Assembly (NCBI GenBank): GCA_039654915.1
Contig: CM077595.1
Location: 82,687,501 to 82,751,500, forward strand
DNA length: 64,000 bases
From: Aquilaria yunnanensis
Taxonomy: Eukaryota > Streptophyta > Magnoliopsida > Malvales > Thymelaeaceae
Direction of reading: 5' to 3'
Part shown: positions 34,639 to 45,548 of the stretch, piece by piece
Layout of the letters: the number at the start of each line of letters is the position of its first letter
Position numbering within the stretch: position 1 is the stretch's first letter
Notes under the pieces: model-generated
Databases searched by the model: none
Seen by the model: the letters and a program-made list of their open reading frames with translations, nothing else
Told to the model about the DNA's origin: nothing
Made by a program: the position numbers and the translations under genes

Positions 34639-34647
34639 ATTTGAGTC

Positions 34648-35464
34648 ACACATGTAAAGAAAAAAAAATCAAAAGCTGGTAAATATACCAAATTTCTGGA
34701 TTCGCCATCTCCATAATTATATCAATTAAGATAAAGTTATCTTTTCAATTCCCAAACAGAAATGCGCACTTATATTTTAGATATCCTAACCCAAAGACGT
34801 GAAATTGCATGCTCCCACCACGATTGAAGCATATAAGTATTTCTTCCCCGACCCCGCCCCTCATCATCTACACAATGATTGCTAGCTAATCCTACAACTA
34901 TCAACCCAACCACTATGGATCGGAATTAATAATAATTAGTGCCATAATTCTGCAACAATTTAATCTGGCCGGTAAGATGTTCAATTGTTTTTTAGTAATT
35001 CCACCGTGAACTATGTTCTTAAGATATTATACACACACACATACATACATACATACATATAATTACATTTATTTTTAAATAATATTTAACAAAATTACAA
35101 GATTTTCACTTTTATATATTATGTTTACATTATGTAAAAGTATTTTTAGTGGAGTATTTGTCAAATATGGTGTTCATACACTACTTCTGGTATTGGTACA
35201 TGAAAAATCATTCATGTACTATTAATTTCCTTACTGTTTCTAATTTAAAGCTTGCAAATATATTTAGATAATTATTTATATAGACGTCGACGGGTCTCAT
35301 ACTATGTAAGAAAGTATACAAATGAACACAGCGACCTAGCGAGGGGAAGTATAGGTTGATCAGCCTCTCTAAAATGGTAAAACAAATTAAAGGCCTCTCT
35401 TGTGTGAGTTTTACTCTATAGATTAAAGACTTTCCGTCCCAACCGGTTGATATCTTTTCGGGTG
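34648..35464. other. Intergenic with CA/CATA microsatellite
   Basis: No gene. ACACACAC followed by CATA repeats at about 35030-35060. Confidence 0.6.
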
Positions 35465-36049
35465 GAGTAAATTTTATGAATGGTTTTTAACCTGTAGTCA
35501 TTGTTTACTTTTAATCCATAACTTATTAAATGTTTTGTTTTAGTCCTAAACCTATTAAAAATATTTCATTTTAGTTCTATATATATTGAAAACATTTCAT
35601 TTTGGTCCAATTTGATGAAATTTGTTAACTCAAAGTATTTGTTTGGTAACAACTTTTTAAATCATAATTTAAACTATTCGGCAGCTGTCTTACAATAAAT
35701 TTAATTTGTATAATCATTTTTTTACAGATAATGAAAAATTCAAATCATCTTTTTTTTTTCTCTCTATAAATTGAACTTATTTCATTAAAAAAACTACTAA
35801 TTTAAATTATTTATTTACTGTTAAAAAATATTAAACTATTTAAATTTACTGGGAAATAGTCACTGAATTTTTAAATTATAATTTCAAAAATTTCTGTCAG
35901 ACAATTATTCTAAGTTAATAAATTTCATCTAGTGAGGAACCAAAATGAAACAATTTTAATATGTTTAGGATCAAAATAGAACATTCAATAGGCTAGGAAC
36001 TAAAAGGAAGCAATAACTAAAGATTAATGATCATTTATGCAATTTACTC
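35465..36049. mobile_element. Mutator-like MITE with long inverted repeats
   Basis: The arms (from GAGTAAATTTTATGAATGG at 35465, and the reverse complement of 36049 leftward, GAGTAAATTGCATAAATGAT) match for roughly 170 bp. Flanking TTTTCGGGTG (35455-35464) and TTTTCGGATG (36050-36059) form a near-perfect 9-10 bp target duplication, the Mutator size. No ORF. Confidence 0.8.
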
Positions 36050-36413
36050 TTTTCGGATGATTTGGTTTGATTAGTGAGTAATGAAGCAATGTTTAATAAA
36101 AAAAATTTAGTTTTTGGAACAGCTGCCACAATTATTCTTTGCATAAGTACTACAGTTTAAAAAAAATTACTTTTGACACCAACTTCCATAAAATGCTGGA
36201 TTCGCCTCTGAATGAATGAACGTAGTGTATATACTTAAAATTTTTACACCTTACCACTTTAACCCAATATGATATGGAAATGGTTGATCAAGCCTCCGCA
36301 TATTTACAAGCGCACACTGTTAGGAAGTGCGAAGGCACCTTTAGCCTTTATGATTATTACAAGGTTTAAGTAAGTTTCGTGATATATATGTGTATATATA
36401 TATATATATAGAT
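36050..36413. other. Intergenic; possible hAT-type MITE end and TA microsatellite
   Basis: CTGGATTCGCCTCTG at about 36199-36213 resembles one end of a common plant hAT MITE; the partner end was not found. A TA run occupies 36386-36410. Confidence 0.4.
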
Positions 36414-37270
36414 GGCCAAAATGTGCATATGGTCCCTTAACTTTTCCATCTCTAACGAGTTAGTCATTTATCTTTGACTTGGTACAAGTTAGGCCAAATT
36501 GGATGATAGGCTAGATGGTGTTAAAATTTTTGTTAACGTGAGATGGGGCATCTCCATTTTTCTTTCTATTCCCTCTCTCGACACCATTGCTGTCTCTCTT
36601 CCCCTCATCACCACCTGCCGGCCATCTCTGTCAAATCCGCCCCATCTCCATCAAATCCGGCCTCATCTCCATTGAATCTCGCGAATTCGGCCCCTCATCA
36701 AATCTGGCCACTTGCACCTCACCAATTCACCATTGCCTGTACATCATACACCCTGCCTTTGTTACAAGAGCTACTTTGCAGCCCTCGAGCGCAGCAATTT
36801 CATAGCAAAGATTTAGGCTGCCTTGCAAGCTCTACCCACGATACACCACCGTCTGCTCCTCGTCAAATCTGTCCTCTTGCTCGCCTTGGTCCTCGTCAAA
36901 TCTGGCCTCTTGCTCCTTGTCTACCTCTTTCACGAACATCGCTACCTAATTTGGGGATTTTATCCCCTTCCCCTCACTCGACAATCCAACCACTTGAATA
37001 GCCACTCGAAGAAATCATGAAACCACTATTTTTAACCCACCAAATCATCTAATAGATGACAGTAAGTCACTGGATTCCTAGCGAGACACTTTCCGTTAGA
37101 CTTTTGACTAAATCGCTTAGTTTAGCAAAGTTAAGGCACTAACATGTTAAATCTGAAAAGTTAAAGGACTAACTCGCACTAAGTTAAGCAAAAAGGACAG
37201 ACTTGCTCGAGTTTGTCAAGTTAGAGGACCATATGTATGTATGTATGCATGTATGTATGCGTGTACATAT
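36414..37270. mobile_element. Mutator-like element with GC-rich insert (possible Pack-MULE)
   Basis: Left arm starts GGCCAAAATGTGCATATGGT and goes on GGTCCCTTAACTTTTCC. The right arm on the other strand reads CATATGGTCCTCTAACTTG. Both arms also share CGAGTTAGTC-type words. The middle (36541-37020) is GC-richer, with an open but low-complexity 152-codon frame that I do not recognise. ATGT repeats (37225-37265) blur the right end, so no target duplication could be called. Confidence 0.5.
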
Positions 37271-38562
37271 GTATATTAGGTGTGGACAACCTTGAACCCT
37301 CTTCCTTCCATACCTAGCTATTAGATTTCACCTATGGCCCTAAGAAATGTATCCAATGTATAGTTAAATTAGACAAAAACATATCACTCAAACATCAGGC
37401 TTCGTCAAAGTTGTTACTACTAATTAGCCTAAGTTGTCATAAAGGAATTAAATACCATAGTTTACCATGTGATGACTGCTTATCATGGGCATGCAGTACA
37501 TATACACATGCTTTTGTAATTTTTTCAATTTATATTTTAGTATTTTGTAGTCTTTCATATATTAACATTTTTTTTTTAATTTACAGTAATTTACTACGGT
37601 ATGTCGTGAATGTACCCTACAGTATACAACAATAAATGGGTTAAAATAAGAAAATGGATTTGTTTCTTTATTATTTTATTTAAATTGGATATATCAACTT
37701 ATCATACATATGCATATAAAATGACAAAACACAATTGATACACATTTTATTGGAGTATTATTTTACTTTTCTTGAATTATTAAATGTTGCCTTGAATTGA
37801 TATGGTGTTCTTGGTCCATGATGAAAACCAGCTCCACTTTGTTGTATACGCTTCATTTTTCCAAGGAATTTTGTATGGAGATGTGTGATGGTGGGTATGG
37901 ACCTGTAGACACAACACAAGCCCTTACATGCATGTTTATGACGTCCATTGTAACGCAGTAGCAGCGGATGTTGTGTCTTATGCTCCTCTTTGTAAGAATT
38001 CTAAGACGTAGTGAATCTTTTTATAGATCTTTCTGCTTGTTTTTCTTGCTTCCGCAACTCAAATCATAACAAACTAATAGTACCCACACTTAATCGAAAC
38101 CTCTATAATGGAAACAGGACAAACATTTCGTTTTCAAGACCTTTCCCATTAACTATTTCATTCTGATAAAATTTAATTTGGTGTCTTCCCCTTTCCTGCT
38201 GGATCAATAGTTGCCTCATGCACGCTGGCGTAGCTGCAAAAAAGCCGCGGTGTGCAAGCAACGTGGCTGTTGGTCGTATACATAGTACCTGCGACCGCCG
38301 ACCGCCGTACGTTGGAAAGAACAGAAAGCGAACGGAGATGAGCAGATGATTCGCACCGCCAAGCGCTTCCAGTCACGAACAGAAATACTTAACTGACACG
38401 GGCCGGCTGCGTCAAAAAAGTTTGGCCGAGCTGGTGAAATTCTTGCAAAACAAAGCCAAGTACGAAAATGACCTGACCTCATCATGTTACCGGCCAAACT
38501 ACTCTCGATTCAACCAATTTGATCTGCAAGTATTAGCTAGCTGGTGCTAAGGTTATTACGCA
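37271..38562. other. Intergenic, no gene recognised
   Basis: 38200-38500 is GC-richer with overlapping minus-strand frames of up to 93 codons, but they match no family I know and look fortuitous. Confidence 0.5.
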
Positions 38563-38803
38563 CTCCAACTCACCAATCTTGCCCCATTTAGTTTGGCACA
38601 AAGATTAAGAGAGCGGAAAAATTTTGTGTGTTATTTCCACTTTTATTTTTAACCTTTTATACATGAATCAAAAAATTAAAAAAAATGGATGTTAAAATGA
38701 TGGTTTGAAGGATAATACAGGAGACTAAGTTTCTAAATATAAAAATGTTGTAAAGATTTAGAATAACAAAAAAAATGAAGCAAGATTGATGAGATAGATG
38801 GAG
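38563..38803. mobile_element. Stowaway-like MITE (second family)
   Basis: The left end CTCCAACTCACCAATCTTGC pairs with the right end read in reverse, CTCCATCTATCTCATCAATC. Both point to a MITE of about 240 bp next to TA. The body matches the split copy at 39311-41394. Confidence 0.65.
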
Positions 38804-38897
38804 TATTAATTTAAATTATTAAGATATCGTATTTTATAACATGTCACTTAGGTGAGGATCAATGATGTCCATGAAACATCACAGACTGTCGATGTAT

Positions 38898-39218
38898 GTG
38901 AAGTATTAAGTAGAAAAATCTCATATGACCAAGAAAAAATGTTAAATCAATATTTTATATAGTAATAAGGCTTTTTCATTTATAGCCGATTGGTTTTAGA
39001 TTTGATACTTTAACATAATATTAAAACAGGTTTAAAACTGCCTTAACCATTATAAAAAATAACTCATGTGATAAAGTTGAACATGCCTCTACATGAGAGG
39101 GTGTGTTAAGTGAATAAATCTCATATGACCAATAAAATGTATTTAGTCAATTCTTTATGTAATGATAAGATCTCTCCGCCCATAACCAATTAATTTTAGG
39201 TTAGACATTTTAACATAA
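38898..39218 (+). repeat. Two-copy direct repeat, 200-bp period
   Basis: TATTAAGTAGAAAAATCTCATATGACC... (38903 on) recurs as TGTTAAGTGAATAAATCTCATATGACC... (39103 on). Both copies run on through TTTTAG.TT.GA...TTTAACATAA, ending at 39018 and 39218. Possibly two LTR remnants of a small element; no primer site seen. Confidence 0.55.
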
Positions 39219-39361
39219 AGCTCATATGATTCATGGGCACCACTGGCCTCCACGTTTTACCAGCATGATGGATTGTCATTTTTGCTTTTTTATATTCTAT
39301 ACTACGAGTACTACTTTTGTCCAAATTCCTCTTAGACATTTGGGTTTGGTGCAAATCTATA

Positions 39362-41186
39362 GAGGAAGGATATTAGTTGGTCCTAAAATTTTTCTTGTTT
39401 TGCCACCTTAGTCCTAAAACTCATCGACTTGTCATATTAGTCCTAAAGCTATAAAATCGTTATCTCAGTTAGTCATAATTTGGATGTCTCGCCAATCAAC
39501 GAACGTTAAATGTTGATTTGTTAACTCTGTTTTATGTGATTAGTAACTTTGATGATTAAATTGCGCAAAAACGAAGAGCGAGAGTGATTAACATTCATTT
39601 CCCTACTTGCCATCTTCTTCAGCCATCACCGTAAGCGTAACCACCTCCATCCCCTCGCTGCCCACAACACCTGGTATTGAAGGTGATTTGACATGTAGGA
39701 TTTGAGCGCAGAGAAGGGGAGCGATGGGCAATCGACGATCTTCGCGAAGATCAAGGTTCCGGCAGATTTGCCGCCGAAGGGGACGGTGAATCAGATCTGG
39801 CAGGTTGGGCCCAGTCGTGCCGACAGACGAAATGATGGAGAAGCACGATTTTAATCCTCCCTATTTGGCCACAAAAGGCAAACTCGATTTTAATAGCAGA
39901 CGCAGCTCTGGTGGCGATAGCAACAAGATCAAGAAGAGAAATGTAAGCTCTCTTTTTTGTTTTTCCTTCTAAAAATTTTCTTTTGTTTGTGCTCCAACCT
40001 AATGGACTTATTTCAAGGTCTTTCGTATTTTTTGGGGTTATATCAAATGTGGTTAAAATTTGACTTTTTTTATGCTAAATTTATTAGCACGGAACAGTTA
40101 TTTCCTTGCTCTTGTCTGTTGGAACCGGAGGTTCTTGTCATGTTAATTCTTCTGCAGATTGCTGGGGTAGTTGTAAAGATAGTACTGGACTGATGTTCCA
40201 ATTGATTGGCCAAACCAAGGCATAAGAGTTTGATTATTGTTTTTGTGACAGATTCACGGGATACTAAACGCGATAAGTTGGAGAATTTTGTTTACTCTAA
40301 ATAACATGAAAAATACTTCTAAAATACTCTTTTATAAAGAAATTCTTTTTTTAATAATTTTTTCTTTGGTTAGTGAAAAATAAAAAAATATATAATAACT
40401 TTCAAATAATATTAGTGCTAGAAAAAATAAATAATAAAAATAATGTATTTTTATAGTGAAATATAAAAGAGCCATAATAATAAAGTTCTGTTATCTTATT
40501 TTTATTTTTTAAAAGCACGAATTGCCAAACTTCTGGAAAAGCAATTAATTTAGCTTAGTTGCAAACTTCAATATATCACTAATGTATTTATTTATTTTTC
40601 AACTTACTAATATAAAGAATTCAAGTATTTTAATTTGCATGTAGTCACAAATTCGGCCTTTTGTTGCAACTACCCATAACAAAGAGTTATTCCTATAAAA
40701 GAAAAGAGTTGTTAGATTATTTCAATTGATAAAATATAATATTATCTGCTTATCTAAAAAATATTAAATAATGTTAAAGAAAAACTTTGACTTATTTTTT
40801 TGCTGAAATTTATAAATCAAAATATAAATATAGAAATTTTTTACTGTAATCTTTACTAAATAATAAAATAGTTGGGCAAAAATATAGAAATAGAAATTTG
40901 GTAGTATAATATTTACTAAATAAATGTGTAAATTGTGGGTTAGGTCCTAAAATACAAATATGATTACAAAGTCATCTTCAAAATAGAAAAGGTGGTAAGA
41001 AGTCAAAATTTTAATAGTAATTATATGCCACCTCAGCTTTTTCGTCTACTGGCTAGCGAAATGTCTAAATTATGATGAACATTGGTAACTTTTTTGGAGA
41101 ATTAGGACTACTTTGACAAATTGATGAGTTTTAGGAGTAAGATGATAAAACATGAAAAATTGTAGGACTAAGTAATATCTTTTCCC
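39362..41186. mobile_element. Pack-MULE (Mutator-like element carrying a captured gene fragment)
   Basis: The left end GAGGAAGGATATTA and the right end read in reverse GGGAAAAGATATTA open arms that stay similar for well over 100 bp (TAGTCCTAAAACTCATC in both). Flanks AAATCTATA (39353-39361) and AAATATATA (41187-41195) are a 9-bp duplication with one mismatch. There is no transposase; instead the interior carries host-gene DNA at 39687-40296. Confidence 0.8.
39687..40296 (+). pseudogene. Captured fragment of a DOMON / cytochrome b561 gene, with an intron
   Basis: Exon-like DNA 39687-39942 encodes [28 protein letters not shown] (split here as [17 protein letters not shown] and [11 protein letters not shown]), the end of a plant DOMON domain. 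After a one-base frame slip near 39814 comes [17 protein letters not shown], then a Ser/Gly linker. A GTAAGC donor at 39943 and a TTTTTGTGACAG acceptor ending at 40251 bound a 309-bp intron. The next exon starts with IHGILNAISW, the first helix of the cytochrome b561 domain, and joins KKRN/IHG in phase. In intact relatives the DOMON part is outside the membrane and b561 carries electrons across it. Here there is a stop (TAG at 39696), the frame slip, and no further transmembrane helices. Confidence 0.75.
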
Positions 41187-42819
41187 AAATATATATTAAG
41201 AAAGAGAAAAGATTTTGTATTGTTTCCATTTTTTCTCTTCCCTTTTTATACATAAAATAAGAAAAATAAAAAAAATTAAATATCAAAATGATAATTTGAA
41301 ATTTAATATGGTAAATTAATTTAGTAAATATAAAAAGTTTGTAAAGATTTAAGAAAGCTTAAAATAGTAAAAAAATGTGAAATGGAAGAGTATTTTTTTT
41401 ATTACTGTTGAAATTAAATCGCTATTCAATTAATTTTACGGGTTCCCAAATTAATTACATTCTGCGTTTATCTGGAGATTAGGCCGAATTTCTTTTTCAT
41501 TTTTAAAAATGGATTATTTTCAAGAGGGAAGAAATAATCTTTTGAGTTATTTTCTTTAAGAAAGTTTATGAATTTTTATGAATTTTTTTTTCTTAACTAG
41601 CCTAAAAATAGAAAAAAAAATTAAAAAATACTTGCTTTTTAAATAATAACAATAATACTAATAACAACAACATCAATAATGATGATAACAAAATTGCTTT
41701 TCGAGCTTCCTAAAATATTAGGTTTAGGTAAGTATGTAATTCAGCATATAATCTCAAACAAATTAGCCGTGTAAATATAGGATGAAAAAAAAACATAATT
41801 ACCCAGATAATCCATGTACTATAGTAACTCAGTCAATAGCTCCACTAGACATCTTAGGGCTAAGAATCAAGTCATAAAATTTGATAACCGTGATACTTTG
41901 CTCACCTGACTTAACTTTTGTCCACTTAAAAAGCAAAAACATCACATAACTGCCACTTAAGTTTTCAAATTTTTATCTTTTACATCCTAAAGTTTTGACT
42001 CCTCTATTTAGGCCATTATCTTTAATCCGAGTCTCCACTTTCCTTCAAGACCACGGCCTCTACTCTCGGCCACCCCCACCGCCATCAAGAGTCCGATACA
42101 GCCTCCAGTCTCGAGTTGTTCACCTCGATTTTATTTTTTAAATATATACTATATAAATTGTAGTTAATTTAAAATTCAAAATTTTAAATTTTATTTAATT
42201 ATAATAGAAAGATGTTAATTATTTGAAAAAAAATAATTAAAAACCACTACAAAGTTAAATTCTACAATTTATAATTTACTACTAAAAAAACATATTTTGC
42301 TAACAATCTCATGTTAGAAAATTAGATTTTCCAACACAAGACTTTGGAAACTAGCACGTTGGCAAATCAATCGTTGGGAAAAAAAAAATTCCCAACAGCC
42401 CTACAATTGGCCATTGGCACTATGAATGGCTAGGCCGTTGGAAATATGCAAACAACTAAGCCGATCAGAAATACCAACGGCTTTGGCCGTTAGAAATATC
42501 TCAACAACTCAAGCCAATAGCAATTTCCAACGGACCGGCCATTGGAAAGTCTTTTTTTAAAAAAGTAAAAACATATATTTCATAAAAAATATTTTATACT
42601 TTACTAAAATTATATTTTATATTTATAAAATTTACAAAATCAATCCACAATCAGATCTGCACTAGAATAAAAAAAATCAAACCAAAATTCAAAATTCAAA
42701 AATCAAACCAAACTCGGATCAGAACTGCACCTAAATCAAACCAAAATTCAAAAATCAAGCCAAAATAAAAAATCAAACCAAAATAAAAATCAACCCACAA
42801 GTCAAAAACACCAAGGAAT

Positions 42820-43170
42820 GGCAAAAGGTAAGGAGGCCAAGGACGCGACGGTGAGGCCGAGGAAGGACGCCGAACGGCTAAGGGGAGACAACAAACGAAC
42901 AAACGGACACAAACGAACGACGAGGCGAAGGAGGACGGTGGATATGGAGGCAAGGCCAATCAGAGGAGGATGGCAGCTGTGAAGGAAGGGCTGAATGGCG
43001 AGTGAGACTGAACTGCAAGCCAAGCTAAACAATAAGCGAGGCAGAACGGCTGGGGAGCGAGCAAGACGAAGGCTGGGCAACGAACGAGGAATAAGGCTGG
43101 GCCGCGAATAAGGCGTAAGGCTGGGCGGCGAACGAAGCCGAGGGGCAATGGGAAGAGGAGGGCCAAAGGG
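42820..43170 (-). repeat. GC-rich block with CCCAGCC minisatellite inside the CACTA element
   Basis: On the minus strand, words of the type CGTTCGCCGCCCAGCCTTA repeat about every 27-28 bp, four times, between roughly 43060 and 43145. Long overlapping frames here follow from the biased composition and are not taken as genes. Confidence 0.55.
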
Positions 43171-43222
43171 AATCATGTGTGTGTGTGTTATTATTATGAT
43201 ATTATGTATAATATATCAAGTA

Positions 43223-43269
<47 letters not shown>
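43223..43269. repeat. ATT microsatellite
   Basis: About 15 ATT triplets directly next to the Stowaway MITE, which begins in the last TA. Confidence 0.9.
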
Positions 43270-43270
<1 letters not shown>

Positions 43271-43501
43271 TCCCTCCGTCCAGTTTTCTTTGCTTCATTT
43301 GACTTTTTTCCCTTGACTTAAATTTATTCATATTATTATTTATTAGAAAAAAATTAAAAAAAAATATATTAAGAAAATATATCTTTTGATTTATCATTCA
43401 TATATAAAATTTTTTCATTTATATACTAAAATGTTGGAAATTAAAAATCATAAATTAATTGTTGAAAAGTGAATGATGCAAAGAATTTGGGACAGAAGGA
43501 G
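43270..43501. mobile_element. Stowaway MITE (CTCCCTCCGTCC type)
   Basis: Starts CTCCCTCCGTCC after TA and ends GGACAGAAGGAG before TA (232 bp), the classic Stowaway end and target. Confidence 0.85.
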
Positions 43502-43586
43502 TATGATGTATGATATATAAATATTTATACTACATCTTGTGTGTGTGTGATATATAAATATATGATACATACATCAAATATATGTA

Positions 43587-44048
43587 GGGAAAATTACAAA
43601 AATCACCCTGTGATTTAGTCTAACCTACACTTTACTCTCTATATTTTTAAAAACCTACACTTTACCCTCTGTTTCATTTACAATGTTCAACAACAACTTT
43701 TAAAACGTTAATATAAACTGTCTGACAATCATGTTTCAATAATTTCAAGATTTTTAATTTTTATTACAGCTAAACAATCTTAAAAGAAACCAATATACTT
43801 TTATAAAGAGGAAAAGGTATTTACAGAAAGAAAAAAACTAATAATTTAAAATGTCTATTAATTATAAAAAAAATATTGAAAAGATTAAAATTACTGAAAG
43901 ATAATTATCGTATAGTTTAAATACAGTTTTAAAAGTTGTTATTAGAAAGTGTAAAAAAATATAATGGGATAAAGTGTAGGTTTTAAAAAATAAATGGGAC
44001 AAACTATAGGTTAAGGCATACCTCAAGGGGGGGGGAATGTAAGTTTCC
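43587..44048. mobile_element. Mutator-like MITE nested in the CACTA element
   Basis: Arms begin GGGAAAATTACA and, from the right, GGAAACTTACATTCC. They share CCTACACTTTA and AACAACTTTTAAAAC. Flanks ATATATGTA (43578-43586) and TTATATGTG (44049-44057) agree at 7 of 9. A G-run at 44026-44034 lies in the right arm. No ORF. Confidence 0.7.
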
Positions 44049-45548
44049 TTATATGTGCATGATATATATATATATATATTCCATTTTTCCAATAGCCTTT
44101 CACGTTTGAAAATCTCCAACGGCTTAGTAGTTGGAAGTTGAAATTTTAAAATTTCCAACAGCCTAGTCGTTGGAAACTTTCTAACGGCTCAATGCATTGG
44201 AAAATTCCAATTGCCTGGCATTTGGAAACTAAGGTGTTAAAATTTCCAATGCGGTGGCCGTTAGAAAATAGTTTCCCCTTTTTCTAAAGGTTTTCATTTT
44301 GGAAATTTCCAACGGCTTGGCCGTTAAAAATTTGGCCATTGGAAAATATATGTTTTTTTAGTTGTGATTTGATTGGCAAAGTTAAAAAGTAAGTTAAAAA
44401 AAAATTTCAAAACCATAGTAATTAACTTGTGCTATATAAAATTTAGGTAAATTTCAATTTTACCAGAAAGAAGATAATATCTTGAATTTTACCAAATTGA
44501 ATATTAATACGTTTTTATCTTAGAGAAATATAGATGCAACATTCTTTATTATTATTAATCTCGTAACTTCATAAATGAGATTTATATAATTCAAACAATC
44601 TTCTTTTTAACATGTAATTGTTTATGAGTTATTTCTTGAGAATTGATGATTGTGTAGTGCTCATAAAGGTGTAAGACTATGATAAAGGTGCATCTTAATG
44701 ATTAAAAGGGATTATAATGGTAGAAAATTAAGAAGTGCTAAAAATTTGTGTACACCATTTTTGTTTGATAAATTTCAATAGTAGATCAAGATATTTTGGT
44801 TGGTTTTATACTAAAATGTAACTAGAACCTAAGCTTATAATATATCATTGAAATGATCTATTAGTCCATTTTAACATAGAAGAAATGAAATTCAATTTAG
44901 AGGCTTGAGAATGAGTTATGCTGATTCTCGTAAAACATCATTGAAATGATAAGTGTTATGCAAGTCTAAAACTTGAGGAATAAACTGTACCGATTGGGTA
45001 AACAAAAAATTGTGAATAAAATTATATTATAGCTTTAAAAGTGTTTTCTCATAGAAATTTTAAGAATTATGATTTGAAATTATGAGTTATGGTCATTCTC
45101 GTGGGAGTACACAACTCTGTTAGTCCTATTGGTAGCAAGTTAAGATGGATATATGGCATTCAAGTTGAACTAAGGCTTTTGAAAATTAAAGTAGGCTCTA
45201 TTGATAGTTGAATAACCTAAGTAATCAATGGTGGATGAGAGGTCCAGCTCAAATTGGAGCTACTACAATTACAGAGATGAGAACATGCAAGTAGGGCTGC
45301 ACTAAGGATGAGAACTTAGGTAGTAAGAGGAAAAGTTTTAGGTGCAAATGATTAGAGGCCTAAAAATTAAATTATACAATTAGGTGCAATTATGTTACAT
45401 AACTGACAGAAAATGTCCGAGTTACTAAGTCAGGGGGTAAAATGTCCCCCGGTTATCAAAGTTCGAGCCTCGATTCTTGCCCCCAAAATGTTTGAGGGAG
45501 CAACTAGCTGAGTTATTATAATACAGGGGTCATCTGGGTAATTAGGCC

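Larger units (their letters stand above)
39311..41394. mobile_element. Stowaway-like MITE split by a MULE (parts 39311-39361 and 41187-41394)
   Basis: With the MULE and one copy of its target duplication removed, the two parts join into the same sequence order as the MITE at 38563-38803. Shared features are CATTT.G.TTTGG.GCAAA, a purine-rich stretch, TATTGTTTCC and GTTTGTAAAGATTTA. The right end is GAAATGGAAGAG before TA. Confidence 0.65.
42277..44366. mobile_element. Complete non-autonomous CACTA element, TSD ATT
   Basis: Left end TACTACTAAAAAAACATAT (C to T change in the first base) and right end read in reverse CACAACTAAAAAAACATAT. A 3-bp ATT lies on each side (42274-42276, 44367-44369), the CACTA size. 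Subterminal AACGGC/GCCGTTGGAAA words crowd 42330-42560 and 44090-44345. The interior has a G/C-rich block (42820-43170) but no transposase. Confidence 0.85.
41792..45548. mobile_element. Mutator-like element with about 130-bp inverted arms, hosting a CACTA element
   Basis: Left arm 41794-41930 and right arm 45548-45400 (reverse) align across TAATTACCCAGAT, GTA.TATA.TAACTCAG, GCTCC, AAGAATC, TTTGATAACCG and CCTGACTTA. Runs of A on both outer sides (41785-41793, 45549-45556) could be the 9-bp duplication but are low-complexity. The interior outside the CACTA element (41931-42276, 44370-45400) has no recognised transposase. Confidence 0.65.

Noticed and set aside
37225..37270. Regular ATGT/ATGC repeats considered as a CRISPR-like or satellite array
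   Set aside because: Four-base microsatellite without spacers.
38173..38497. Minus-strand frames of 67 and 93 codons
   Set aside because: No recognisable domain or splice context; length is within chance for a GC-richer patch.
42696..43176. Overlapping minus-strand frames of 87, 124 and 68 codons
   Set aside because: Caused by the GC-rich CCCAGCC minisatellite in the CACTA element; no conserved domain.
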